Source of the DNA: Burkholderia sp. 4M9327F10
Lineage (GTDB): Bacteria > Pseudomonadota > Gammaproteobacteria > Burkholderiales > Burkholderiaceae
Length of the DNA: 64,000 nucleotides
Reading direction: 5' to 3'
Assembly: GCF_005503145.1 (NCBI RefSeq)
Contig: NZ_SCNV01000010.1
Location: 117,069-181,068, forward strand
A program made the position numbers and the translations under genes. This document shows, piece after piece, positions 47,371 to 57,512 of the stretch (its first letter is position 1; each line of letters begins with the position of its first letter). The notes under the pieces were generated by a model that was not told the origin of the DNA, made no database searches, and worked only from the letters and a program-made list of their open reading frames with translations.

Positions 47371-49122
47371 TCAGATCAGCGCTACCCGCTTGAGCGCGGC
47401 CTGCACCTCTTCCGGCTCGAACGAAGCCAATACATCCGCCACCGGCTTCTCCAGCGTCTTCACGTGCGAGCGCAGGATTTCCTGCTTGACGACCAGCAAC
47501 TGGCTCGGGTGCATCGAAAACTCGGTGAGCCCCATGCCGAGCAGCAGACGCGTCAGGGCCGGGTCGCCCGCCATCTCGCCGCACACCGAAACCGGCACGC
47601 CGGCGCGCTTCGCCTCGCGCAGCGTGAAGGCAATCAGATGCAGCACCGCCGGATGCAGCGGGTCGTACAGATGCGCAACCGCGTTGTCCGCGCGGTCGAT
47701 CGCCAGCGTGTACTGGATCAGATCGTTGGTGCCGATCGACAGGAAATCGAGCCGCTTCAGGAACAGCGGCAAGGCAATCGCCGCCGCCGGAATCTCGATC
47801 ATCGCGCCGACCTGCACGTTCGGGTCGTACAGAAGCCCGGCGTCGTCGAGCTGACGCTTGGCCTCGCGAATCAGGTCGAGTGTCTGGTCGATTTCCTGCG
47901 CATGCGCAAGCATCGGAATCAGGATTTTCACCGAGCCGAACGCCGACGCACGCAGGATGGCGCGCAACTGCGTGAGGAACATCTGCGGCTCGGACAGGCT
48001 CCAGCGGATTGCCCGCAGCCCCAGCGCCGGATTCGCTGCGGTCTCGTAACCGTCGGCGCCGCTCATCGAATCGAGCGGCTTGTCGGCGCCCACGTCGATG
48101 GTGCGGATCGTCACCGGCAGCCCGTTCATCAGCTCCACAGCGCGCTTGTACGCCTCGAACTGCTCCTCTTCCGCCGGCAGATTGTTCTTGTGATTCATGA
48201 ACAGGAATTCGGTGCGGAACAGGCCAATGCCGGTTGCACCCGCATCCACTGCCGCCTTCGCGTCGTCCGGCAGTTCGATGTTCGCGCACAACTCAATGCG
48301 CGTGCCGCACAGCGTCTGCGTAGGCGAGAACTTCAGGCGTTGCAGCTTGCGCTGTTCGAGCGCCTTCTCGCTTTGGCGATACGAATACTCCTCGAGCACG
48401 ATCGGCGCCGGATCGACGATCACAATACCGTGGTCGCCGTCGACAATGATCAGGTCGTCCTGGCGGATCAGCGCGCTCGCATGCGCCACGCCGACCGCGG
48501 CCGGAATGCCGAGACTGCGCGCGACGATCGCCGTGTGCGAGGTGCGGCCGCCCAGGTCGGTGACGAAGCCCTGGAACGTCTGCGTCTTGAACTGCATCAT
48601 GTCGGCCGGCGCGATGTCGTGCGCCACCACGATCATCTCGTCGCAGGCGCCGTGCACGTTGTCCACCAGGCTGCCGGCGGTGGCGCCGGCCAGCGCCTTC
48701 AGCACACGCTCGACCACCTGCTGGATATCGGCTTTACGCTCGCGCAGGTATTCGTCTTCGATATCGTCGAAATGGCGCGAAATGCGCTCGAGCTGCTCGG
48801 TAAGCGCCCACTCGACGTTGTAGCGGCGCGTGCGGATCAGATCGATGGTTTCCTGAACGAGCATGGCGTCGTTCAGGATCATTGAATGAACGTTGATAAA
48901 CGCTCCCATCTCGCTCGGCGCATCCGCCGCGAGATCGTTGCGCAATGCATCGAGCTCCTGATGAACGATTTCCTGAGCCGAGCGGAAACGCTCGACCTCG
49001 CCCTCGATCTGGGCAGGCTCGACTAAATAGTGGTCGACGTCGAGTGCAGCCGGGGCGATCAGATAGGCCCGCCCGATGGCAATACCGCGTGACACGGGAA
49101 TTCCATGCAGCGTGAACGACAC
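47371..49122 (-). CDS. ptsI: PTS enzyme I (PEP-protein phosphotransferase)
   Basis: 583 residues. GIPVSRGIAIGRA at the start, the phosphorylated His in GGRTSHTAIVAR near 190, PEP-binding GIGLFRTEFLFM and FLSIGTNDLIQYTLAIDR, CGEMAGDP near 500. General PTS enzyme I. The GTG at 49122 was chosen because AGGAGG stands five bases before it; the GTG at 49128 overlaps that SD. Downstream of ptsH but separated from it by a strong terminator. Confidence 0.95.
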   Translation of the reverse strand: MSFTLHGIPVSRGIAIGRAYLIAPAALDVDHYLVEPAQIEGEVERFRSAQEIVHQELDALRNDLAADAPSEMGAFINVHSMILNDAMLVQETIDLIRTRRYNVEWALTEQLERISRHFDDIEDEYLRERKADIQQVVERVLKALAGATAGSLVDNVHGACDEMIVVAHDIAPADMMQFKTQTFQGFVTDLGGRTSHTAIVARSLGIPAAVGVAHASALIRQDDLIIVDGDHGIVIVDPAPIVLEEYSYRQSEKALEQRKLQRLKFSPTQTLCGTRIELCANIELPDDAKAAVDAGATGIGLFRTEFLFMNHKNNLPAEEEQFEAYKRAVELMNGLPVTIRTIDVGADKPLDSMSGADGYETAANPALGLRAIRWSLSEPQMFLTQLRAILRASAFGSVKILIPMLAHAQEIDQTLDLIREAKRQLDDAGLLYDPNVQVGAMIEIPAAAIALPLFLKRLDFLSIGTNDLIQYTLAIDRADNAVAHLYDPLHPAVLHLIAFTLREAKRAGVPVSVCGEMAGDPALTRLLLGMGLTEFSMHPSQLLVVKQEILRSHVKTLEKPVADVLASFEPEEVQAALKRVALI

Positions 49123-49274
49123 GCGCACCTCCTCTAGTTGTGTGATGCCGCGGCAGACCGCTGCAATGCTCTCAGACCTTGCACGTCATTATAAATTCCG
49201 CAGCGATGCAACGCCGGCTTCGACGCTGTGCAACGCAACACGCAGCCTGCTCGTAATGCCGATTGTGACGCGCT

Positions 49275-49303
49275 AAAAAAAACGCCGCGGGAAGCCGCGG
49301 CGT
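49275..49303 (-). terminator. Rho-independent terminator after ptsH
   Basis: 9-bp stem ACGCCGCGG/CCGCGGCGT with a GAAG loop. On the minus strand it runs into eight T. Lies between ptsH and ptsI. Confidence 0.88.
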
Positions 49304-49335
49304 GATGACACAAACGAAGCTGTGCGCGCGGCGCG

Positions 49336-49605
49336 TTACTGACCTTCGCCGAATTTATCAGCGATCAGTTTCAGTAGTGCGTCCATGGCATCTTTTTCAT
49401 CGGAGCCTTCGGTTTCGATCAGCACCGTGCTGCCGATACCTGCGGCCAGCATCATCACACCCATGATGCTCTTCGCGTTGATACGCCGCCCGTTGCGGCT
49501 CATCCAGATTTCAGCCTGGTAGTTACCCGCGAGTTGCGTCAGTTTGGCCGACGCGCGCGCGTGCAGCCCCAGCTTGTTCACGATAGTCGTTTCCTGTTGC
49601 AGCAT
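49336..49605 (-). CDS. ptsH: Phosphocarrier protein HPr
   Basis: 89 residues. Phospho-His15 in KLGLHARASA and the regulatory Ser46 in NAKSIMGVMMLAAG. The Ser46 context suggests control by an HPr kinase, as in the nitrogen-type/regulatory PTS of betaproteobacteria. It follows the EIIA-Man gene by about 50 bp. Confidence 0.96.
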   Translation of the reverse strand: MLQQETTIVNKLGLHARASAKLTQLAGNYQAEIWMSRNGRRINAKSIMGVMMLAAGIGSTVLIETEGSDEKDAMDALLKLIADKFGEGQ

Positions 49606-49657
49606 GTGATGGTCCGAAGCGCGGGTAAAGATGTTATGAAAGATGAAACTGAAACCG

Positions 49658-50149
49658 TTACGGGCTCGTCAAGTCCTGCTTTTGCTTGAGATCGGCCTCC
49701 GGCGGCAGGACCGGCGGCGAACAGTCCGTCACAACCGAGGGCGAGCATACCGCCGCGGGCGTGCCCGGAACGATGGCCTGCACGCCTTTGGTTGCCCCGG
49801 CCAGCGCCTTGTCGACCAGTGTGTCGAGCGGCGTGGCGCGATAGCAGACCGCGCGCAGCAGCATCGGCAGATTCACGCCGGCCAGCACGCGCACCTGCGG
49901 CAGCGAGGCGAGCCGCGCGGCAATGTTGGAAGGCGTCGCGCCGAACATATCGGTCAGCACCAGCGCGCCGTTCTCTTCCTTGAGCCGCTCGATCTCGGAG
50001 TATGCGAACGCGACCACCTGCGCGGGGTCGCAATCCGGCGACACGTCGATAACACCGATGCGGGCCGGTAGGCCCCCGTAAACGTGCGCGATACAGTCTC
50101 TGAGCGCCGTTGCGAGGGGGGCGTGTGCAATGATCAGAATGCCTGCCAT
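49658..50149 (-). CDS. PTS EIIA component, mannose family
   Basis: 163 residues. Phospho-His9 in MAGILIIAHAPLATALRDC and LTDMFGATPSNIAARLA, the fold of EIIA-Man. No EIIB, C or D partner is near, so the EIIA-HPr-EI set probably regulates metabolism rather than importing sugar. The last 25 residues are a variable Pro/Asp tail. Confidence 0.93.
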   Translation of the reverse strand: MAGILIIAHAPLATALRDCIAHVYGGLPARIGVIDVSPDCDPAQVVAFAYSEIERLKEENGALVLTDMFGATPSNIAARLASLPQVRVLAGVNLPMLLRAVCYRATPLDTLVDKALAGATKGVQAIVPGTPAAVCSPSVVTDCSPPVLPPEADLKQKQDLTSP

Positions 50150-50481
50150 GTCAGCCTTGCTGCAAAAAAACGGCCCTGAACCGTGGCCCGGGTATCAACC
50201 CAGTCGTCACACCCTCAACCGGCCGATGGTCAAGAGGGTCGGATCGGCGTCTCCCGGCGCCCGCTCGCCAAGCCTGTGCGGCCCGGCCGCGAGCGCCTGT
50301 TAGGTGCCCACTGCTGCCTGTCTTGCCAGCGCGGCCCTGCGCTCCATGCCTGTTGGCGATGCTAACCGATGCGGGCCGCCGCAGAAGAGCGGGCATTGTA
50401 ACAGGCTCGTTTTCGAGCTTACGCCACTTGTTCGCCTGATGCCGCCCAAACGCCTTTCAGGCGAGCCTGCCACCGCACCAT
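50150..50481. other. Intergenic region gshB/EIIA-Man with a weak terminator-like element
   Basis: 332 bp. On the minus strand GGCC, eight or nine bases, GGGCC is followed by seven T at 50171-50165, only 15 bp before the EIIA start. The stem is short. Nothing else recognised. Confidence 0.35.
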
Positions 50482-51438
50482 TTACCCGACCGCACGCTCC
50501 AGCGCATCAATGAACATTGCGGCGACGTCGAAACCGGTCTGGTCCATGATTTCGCGGAAACATGTCGGGCTCGTCACGTTCACTTCGGTGAGCCAGTCGC
50601 CGATCGCGTCGAGCCCCACCAGCAGCAGGCCGCGTGCGGCCAGCACCGGCGCCAGCGTTTCGGCGATCTTGCGGTCGTGCTCGGTCAGCGGCTGCGCAAC
50701 ACCAAGGCCACCCGCGGCGAGATTGCCGCGCACTTCGTTGCCCTGCGGGATGCGCGCGAGCGCAAACGGCACCGGCTGGCCACCGATCAGCAGGATACGC
50801 TTGTCGCCGTCCTTGATCTCCGGGATGAATTTCTGCGCCATCACCGAGCGCGCGCCATCGTGGCTCAGCATCTCGATGATCGAACCGAGGTTCATGCCGT
50901 CGGCCTTCACGCGAAACACGCCCATGCCGCCCATGCCGTCGAGCGGTTTCAGGATCACGTCGCCATGCTCGGCGTGAAACGCGCGCAGCCTTGCGGCGTC
51001 GCGCGTCACCAGCGTCGGCGCCACGAACTGAGGGAATTCGCCGATCGCGAGCTTTTCCGAGTGATCCCGAATCGCCTGCGGCTTATTGAAGATGCGGGCG
51101 CCGCCGCGTTCCGCAAGCTCCAGCAGCCACGTCGACGTGACGTACTCCATGTCGAACGGCGGGTCCTTGCGCATCAGGATCGCGCCGAAGCTCTTCAGCG
51201 TGCGCGTCGCGGCGGCATCGGCGGCATACCAGGTCTCACGATGGCCGTCGGCCTCGTCGCCGACAATCGCAAAGCGCTGCACGTTCGCCTCGACGTCCGC
51301 GCCGCTCCACGCCAGATGTTGCGGCTCGCAGGCGTATAGCGTGTGGCCGCGCCGGGCCGCCTCGGCCATCATCGCGTAGGTCGAATCCTTGTAGATCTTG
51401 AAGCGATCGAGCGGGTCGGCGATAAAGAGAATGTCCAT
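50482..51438 (-). CDS. gshB: Glutathione synthetase
   Basis: 318 residues, ATP-grasp. MDILFIADPLDRFKIYKDSTYAMM at the start, RKDPPFDMEYV, ILKPLDGMGGMGVFRV near 150 and TEVNVTSPTCFREI with metal ligands near 280. Adds Gly to gamma-Glu-Cys. The ATG at 51438 fits homologues; the frame to 51471 is an extension. Downstream of gshA. Confidence 0.96.
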   Translation of the reverse strand: MDILFIADPLDRFKIYKDSTYAMMAEAARRGHTLYACEPQHLAWSGADVEANVQRFAIVGDEADGHRETWYAADAAATRTLKSFGAILMRKDPPFDMEYVTSTWLLELAERGGARIFNKPQAIRDHSEKLAIGEFPQFVAPTLVTRDAARLRAFHAEHGDVILKPLDGMGGMGVFRVKADGMNLGSIIEMLSHDGARSVMAQKFIPEIKDGDKRILLIGGQPVPFALARIPQGNEVRGNLAAGGLGVAQPLTEHDRKIAETLAPVLAARGLLLVGLDAIGDWLTEVNVTSPTCFREIMDQTGFDVAAMFIDALERAVG

Positions 51439-51602
51439 GGAGGTCCTGGTGCGCCCTGATGGGCTTGGCATTATGCGTTAAACAAGGGGCGGCGGCCTGC
51501 AGCGTGCCGCCCGTCGGCCGGTCCCGCGCAGCCACGTGCGCTGCGCCGGGGTTATTCCGTGCGGGGCCGGGGCCAAGCGGGCCCGGCGCCTGCGTCTGCA
51601 AA

Positions 51603-52892
51603 TCAGACCTGGATGGCTTCCGGATCGGTCTTTTCCAGCTCCACCGAGGCGGCCAGCAAGCCCAGGCGCGCCACCACGCCGTACATATAGAAGCGGTTCG
51701 GCGGCGCCGCCCCCGGCTTCGCGTGCGCGTCCGGCAGCGCCGTATGCTCGAAGCCGAGCGGCACGAAGTGCATGCCAGGGGCGTTCAGGTTCTGATCGCG
51801 CTCGCGGCTGCCGTGCACGCGGTAGAAGCCGCCCACCACGTAGCGGTCGATCATGTACACGACCGGCTCGGCAACTTCCTCGCCGATGCGCTCGAACGTG
51901 TAGACGCCTTCCTGCACGATCACGTCGTGGACTTCGAGGCCGTCCTTGGTGGCCGCCATCTTCGCGCGTTCGCGCTTGGTGAGCGCGGCGACTTCCGAGG
52001 CGTCGTGCACGGTCATCACACCCATGCCGTAGGTACCGGCATCCGACTTGATCACCACGTAGGGCTTCTCGGAGATGCCGTACTCGCGGTACTTCCTGGC
52101 AATCTTCTTCAGCACGCCGTCGATCGACTCGGCCAGCGCTTCCTCACCGGTACGCTCCTGGAAATCCACGCCTTCCACGTGGGCGAAGTACGGGTTGATC
52201 ATCCACGGGTCGATCTCGACCATCTTGGCGAACTTCTTGGCCACGTCGTCATAGCAGGAGAAATGCGTCGACTTGCGGCGCACCGCCCACGCGGCGTGCA
52301 GCGGCGGCAGCAGATACTGCTCGTGCAGGTTTTCGAGGATCGGCGGAATGCCGCCCGAAAGGTCGTTGTTCAGAAGAATCGAACACGGGTCGAAATTCTT
52401 CAGGCCAAGCCGGCGCGCCGAGCGTTCGAGCGGCTCGAGGACGATCTTCTGGCCATCCGACAGCGCGATGGTGACCGGGCCGACAATGCTTTCGTCCAGC
52501 GTGCCGAAACGTACGTTCAGGCCCGCCTGACGCATGATAGTGGCGAGCCGCGCCACATTCTCCAGATAAAACGCGTTGCGCGTGTGGCGCTCCGGAATGA
52601 CCAGCAGGTTCTTCGCGTCCGGACAGATCTTCTCGATCGAGGCCATAGCCGCCTGGACGGCGAGCGGCAGCACTTCCTGCGGCAGGTTGTTGAATGCCCC
52701 TGGGAACAGGTTGGTGTCGACCGGCGCGAGCTTGAAGCCCGCGTTACGCAGGTCGACCGAGCAGTAGAACGGCGGCGTGTGCTCCTGCCATTCCAGACGG
52801 AACCAGCGTTCGATGGCGGGCGTGGCGTCGAGGATCTTCCGCTCGAGATCGAGCAGCGGGCCGTTTAACGCCGTAACTAGGTGCGGAACCAT
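51603..52892 (-). CDS. gshA: Glutamate-cysteine ligase (proteobacterial GshA-IV type)
   Basis: 429 residues. This is the GshA form found in beta- and some alphaproteobacteria, unlike E. coli GshA. Recognisable parts are LDLERKILDATPAIERWFRLEW, PVDTNLFPGAFNNL, VIKSDAGTYGMGVMTV near 275 and VVGGFYRVH. It makes gamma-glutamylcysteine, then GshB completes glutathione. The two genes are 164 bp apart. Confidence 0.93.
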   Translation of the reverse strand: MVPHLVTALNGPLLDLERKILDATPAIERWFRLEWQEHTPPFYCSVDLRNAGFKLAPVDTNLFPGAFNNLPQEVLPLAVQAAMASIEKICPDAKNLLVIPERHTRNAFYLENVARLATIMRQAGLNVRFGTLDESIVGPVTIALSDGQKIVLEPLERSARRLGLKNFDPCSILLNNDLSGGIPPILENLHEQYLLPPLHAAWAVRRKSTHFSCYDDVAKKFAKMVEIDPWMINPYFAHVEGVDFQERTGEEALAESIDGVLKKIARKYREYGISEKPYVVIKSDAGTYGMGVMTVHDASEVAALTKRERAKMAATKDGLEVHDVIVQEGVYTFERIGEEVAEPVVYMIDRYVVGGFYRVHGSRERDQNLNAPGMHFVPLGFEHTALPDAHAKPGAAPPNRFYMYGVVARLGLLAASVELEKTDPEAIQV

Positions 52893-53076
52893 TGATCACT
52901 CGCAGACTGGAGAAAAAAGATTGTAGAGCAATTGCTTCGTCCATTTGGGGACGGTTTCTCCATTCGCAAGCAGGGACGGATGCTTTCTCGCTATCGGCGC
53001 TATAGCCCGTGGAGATTGCCCCTCAAGATGAGTCTACCGCGATTCATCCGCGCGCAGCAGCAAAGACCGCACCAAG

Positions 53077-53101
53077 AAAAAGGCCCGCCGGAAGGCGGGC
53101 C
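53077..53101 (-). terminator. Rho-independent terminator after amtB
   Basis: 8-bp stem GGCCCGCC/GGCGGGCC with a 4-nt loop. On the minus strand five T follow. It lies about 75 bp after the amtB stop. Confidence 0.85.
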
Positions 53102-53173
53102 GAAGTCGCTGCGCTTGATACGTGATTCGTAAAACCTGAAATCCTCCGAAGCTATCCCAGCCTTCGTGAAACC

Positions 53174-54658
53174 TTATTCGACGTGTTCGCCGTGCAGGAC
53201 CACGTCCAGGCCTTCGCGCTCTTCTTCTTCCGTCACACGCAGGCCCATCACCATGTCGATCACCTTCAGCAGGATGAAGCTCACCACGCCGCTGTAGACC
53301 AGCGTCGTCAGCACGCCCTTGGCCTGCAGGATCACGCTGCCGTCCGCGCCGCCGATGTCCTTGACCGCGAACACGCCGGTCAGCAGAGCGCCGACGATAC
53401 CGCCGATGCCGTGCACGCCGAAGCAGTCGAGCGAGTCGTCGTAGCCGAACTTGCCCTTGAGCCACGTAGCCGACCAGAAGCAGATCACGCCGGCAGCAAT
53501 ACCGATCACCAGCGAACCGGCCACACCCACATAGCCCGAAGCCGGCGTAATGGCCACCAGACCGGCCACAGCGCCCGAAGCGATACCGAGTGCCGACGGC
53601 TTGCCCTTGGCGATCCATTCGGCAAACATCCAGCCGAGTGCGGCAGCGGCGGTCGCCACTTGCGTCGCCAGCATGGCGAAACCGGCACGGCCGTCAGCAG
53701 CCACGGCGGAACCCGCGTTGAAGCCGAACCAGCCCACCCACAGCATCGCCGCACCGATCAGCGTCAGCACGAGGTTGTGCGGAGCCATGACTTCCTTGCC
53801 GTAGCCGACGCGCTTGCCGAGCACCAGGCAGCAGACCAGACCGGCGATACCGGCGTTGATGTGCACCACCGTGCCGCCTGCGAAGTCGAGGATGCCCGCG
53901 GCCGACAGCCAGCCGGTCGGTTCCCAGACCATGTGAGCGATCGGCGAGTAGACGATGATCGACCACAGCGTCATGAACACCAGCATGGCCGAGAACTTCA
54001 TGCGGTCAGCAAAGGCACCGGTGATCAGCGCCGGCGTGATGATCGCGAAGGTCATCTGGTAGACGAAGTAGACCGTTTCCGGGATCGTCGGCGCCAGGTG
54101 ACTCACCGTCAGCGTAGTCGCCTTGTCGCCGTGGATATAGTTCATGCCGGCGAGCAGGACGCGCGAGAAGCCGCCGATGAACGAGCCGCCCGGCGTGAAC
54201 GCGAGGCTATAGCCGATCACCGTCCAGACGATCGTCACGACGCAAGTGATGGCATAGCTTTGCATCAGCGTCGCCAGCACGTTCTTCTTGCGGACCATGC
54301 CGCCGTAGAAGAGCGCGAGACCCGGGATCGTCATGAACAGCACGAGCGCGGTGGAGGTCAGCATCCAGGCGGTGTCGCCGGAGTTGATCTTCGACGAATC
54401 GACCGAGAACGGCGCGGTCGGTGCGGCCGGCGCAGCGGCTGCGGCAGCGGCCGATGTGTCGGGTGCGGCGGCGGCAGTGGCCGGTGCCGATGCGGCGGCA
54501 GCCGGGGCCGAAGCGTCCGGAGCCGGCGCGCTAGCCGACGCATCGGCGGCGGGCGCCGAGGCAGCCGCGGGGGCGGAAGCGTCGTCCGCAAGGGCGGCGC
54601 CGACACCGCCCGCGAGCAGCGATCCGGCCATCAGCAAGGACATCAATAATTTGCGCAT
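53174..54658 (-). CDS. amtB: Ammonium transporter AmtB
   Basis: 494 residues. A signal peptide (MRKLLMSLLMAGSLLAGGVG) is followed by an Ala/Pro/Ser/Asp-rich segment of about 60 residues, then eleven membrane helices. Amt motifs include ALFYGGMVRKKNVLATLMQS, DFAGGTVVHINAGIAGL (pore His) and CFGVHGIGGIVGALLTG (second pore His). Downstream of glnK by 42 bp; GlnK gates the channel. Confidence 0.96.
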   Translation of the reverse strand: MRKLLMSLLMAGSLLAGGVGAALADDASAPAAASAPAADASASAPAPDASAPAAAASAPATAAAAPDTSAAAAAAAPAAPTAPFSVDSSKINSGDTAWMLTSTALVLFMTIPGLALFYGGMVRKKNVLATLMQSYAITCVVTIVWTVIGYSLAFTPGGSFIGGFSRVLLAGMNYIHGDKATTLTVSHLAPTIPETVYFVYQMTFAIITPALITGAFADRMKFSAMLVFMTLWSIIVYSPIAHMVWEPTGWLSAAGILDFAGGTVVHINAGIAGLVCCLVLGKRVGYGKEVMAPHNLVLTLIGAAMLWVGWFGFNAGSAVAADGRAGFAMLATQVATAAAALGWMFAEWIAKGKPSALGIASGAVAGLVAITPASGYVGVAGSLVIGIAAGVICFWSATWLKGKFGYDDSLDCFGVHGIGGIVGALLTGVFAVKDIGGADGSVILQAKGVLTTLVYSGVVSFILLKVIDMVMGLRVTEEEEREGLDVVLHGEHVE

Positions 54659-54700
54659 CTTCGTTTCCTCTTGTCGCTTAGTCGCTATCTATCGTTCTAA

Positions 54701-55711
<1,011 letters not shown>

Positions 55712-55813
55712 GGTTCGTCTGAATGCTGCACATCACCGGCAAGCGAGCCGTGACGTCATCAGCGTTTTAGGGAGTCGTGCGCGCCGCCGGCGCGCCGTCT
55801 GACGGGAGAAAAC

Positions 55814-56512
55814 ATGTCGCTTGCCGTGGTGCGCAGTCGCGCGCCGGCCGCTGGCCGCGCGCCCGAAGTAACGGTCGAGGTTCACCTCGCCAACGGATTG
55901 CCCTCTTTTTCGATCGTGGGTCTTCCCGATCTCGAAGTGCGCGAGAGCCGCGAACGCGTGCGCGCCGCGCTGCAGAACTGCGGCTTCGATTTTCCAGTAC
56001 GCCGTATCACGGTCAATCTCGCCCCCGCGGACCTGCCCAAGGAATCCGGCCGCTTCGACCTGCCGATTGCGCTAGGCATCCTCGCCGCGAGCGGGCAGAT
56101 TCCTGCCGAATCGCTGGTGCATCGCGAGTTCGCTGGCGAGCTCTCGCTGAGCGGGGCGCTGCGTCCCATGCGCGGAGCTTTCGCGATGGCGTGCGGGACG
56201 GCGCGCAGCCATGTGGCGCAGGCGCAAACCGAGCACTCGCAGCGGGCCCCTGAACTCTATCTGCCGGCGGCGAGCGCAGCGGAAGCGGCGCTCGTGCCTG
56301 GCGTGGATGTCTACGGTGCGTCCGACCTGCCCTCGCTCTGCGCCCACCTGGCCGATGTCCCGGATGGCCGGTTAAGACCGGTCGCAGCGCCGGCGCTTCC
56401 CGCCGCGCCAGCCGTACCGCCCGCCGACATGGCCGATGTGATCGGCCAGCGTGGCGCGCGGCGGGCGCTCGAAGTCGCGGCTGCCGGTGGCCATCACGTG
56501 CTGATCGTCGGT
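55814..56512 (+). pseudogene. comM: comM (YifB) 5' half, interrupted at its Walker A motif
   Basis: The first about 233 residues of the AAA+ helicase ComM, which extends branch migration during natural transformation. The N-terminal Lon-like domain is intact (VEVHLANGLPSFSIVGLPDLEVRESRERVRAAL, quoted as a region). The AAA+ domain begins with DVIGQRGARRALEVAAAGGHHVLIVG and stops exactly where the P-loop GPPGAGKT should follow. The frame then reads 39 foreign residues to a stop at 56629. The remainder, about 280 residues with both Walker motifs, is absent from the window. The product cannot be a functional ATPase. Confidence 0.93.
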
Positions 56513-56514
56513 TA
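56510..56514. other. Left junction of the integrated element in comM
   Basis: comM identity ends at the GGT codon 56510-56512. The following bases TACATTAAATCT do not fit comM. This is the probable attL core or its edge; the matching right junction is not in the window. Confidence 0.65.
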
Positions 56515-56516
56515 CA

Positions 56517-56852
56517 TTAAATCTCCATCAGTCGGGCGACCAGCCCGTCAACCTCCGGGCCATTTTGCCGCAGGAGACCGACAAATCGGGCCACGAGCAG
56601 GCTTTGCTTCTGAGCGTCGATTGCCTTGATGCGCCGGGTTGCGACCTTGTCCACCGCCCCTCCCGCAGTAAGTCGCTCGATGGTCATCTGGACCAGTCCC
56701 TGACGCTCCGCGTTCAGTTCCGCCATCAGTGCGACAACCTGCTCCCTGGTGGAGGGTGTGTCAGCCCGCGGGGTTCGTGTCTTGACCACTTCCGAGCCCG
56801 TTTCGCTTCCCACAGCGGTGGCGCTCCCAGCTTGTTGACGTTTCGAGGTCAT
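56517..56852 (-). CDS. Element-encoded 111-residue protein of unknown function
   Basis: 111 residues. A polar Ser/Thr/Gly-rich N-terminus (about 1-30) is followed by alpha-helical, charged sequence (REQVVALMAELNAERQGLVQ, AIDAQKQSLLVARFVGLLRQ). Its stop lies 5 bp from the comM junction, so it is the first gene of the element. It is downstream of the recombinase on the same strand, about 60 bp away, a position often used by recombination directionality or accessory factors. No family recognised. Confidence 0.6.
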   Translation of the reverse strand: MTSKRQQAGSATAVGSETGSEVVKTRTPRADTPSTREQVVALMAELNAERQGLVQMTIERLTAGGAVDKVATRRIKAIDAQKQSLLVARFVGLLRQNGPEVDGLVARLMEI

Positions 56853-56913
56853 ACGTTGGTCCTGTTCAGGTAGAAGAAATTGCGCGATAGCGGCAATGCG
56901 TGTTGACGTTCAG

Positions 56914-57501
56914 TCATAGCGATGCCGCAATCTTTTTGAGTCTCTGCGGGTTGTCCTCGGCGTACTGCGCCGTCATTGACACCGACGAATGCCCCATGAG
57001 TACCGACACCGATTTCAGGTCGATGCCCTTGCTGATCAACTCGGTGGCGAACCAGCGCCGCCCCGAATGGCTGCGTCCCCCCTGAATTCCTGCCACGTCG
57101 TGCAGCCGTGCCAGAAGCTGCTGCATCGTGTTCGGTGAAAAACCGGAGCCTTTCTGCGATTTGAAAAGGGCCGCATTGCGATTGAAAAGAATCCCTTCCT
57201 GCACCTGACGCCAGCGCAGATAGTCCAGCAACGCGGAACGAAGGTGGGAATTCGAAAGATAAGCGACACGGGGTTTTCCCCCTTTCGTGACTTTGCCCGA
57301 CAGGCGGCATTCGTCGCGCAACTGAAGCTGATCGTCCATCAGGTCAGAAACTCGCAAGCCTGCCATTTCCTTCGCGCGGAATCCGAGCCGGTATGAGACG
57401 TTGACGATCGCCGCATTTCGCAAGCCTTGCTTACCAGCCCTAGCGACAGTCAGAAGCCGCCGCAACTCGACCGCTGATGGAACTGCCGCTTTGCCATCCA
57501 T
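56914..57501 (-). CDS. Short tyrosine recombinase/integrase
   Basis: 195 residues, essentially a catalytic domain alone, with no separate N-terminal core-binding domain (similar in size to FimB/FimE). The active residues are complete: Arg42 in YRLGFRAKEMAGLR, Lys near 70-76, His145-Arg148 in SHSGRRW, His171 in MGHSS and Tyr180 in TAQYAED. It points towards the comM junction 0.4 kb away and is the best candidate for the enzyme that integrated the element. An upstream AT-rich palindrome may be its operator or binding site. Confidence 0.9.
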   Translation of the reverse strand: MDGKAAVPSAVELRRLLTVARAGKQGLRNAAIVNVSYRLGFRAKEMAGLRVSDLMDDQLQLRDECRLSGKVTKGGKPRVAYLSNSHLRSALLDYLRWRQVQEGILFNRNAALFKSQKGSGFSPNTMQQLLARLHDVAGIQGGRSHSGRRWFATELISKGIDLKSVSVLMGHSSVSMTAQYAEDNPQRLKKIAASL

Positions 57502-57512
57502 TCATTTAACTC

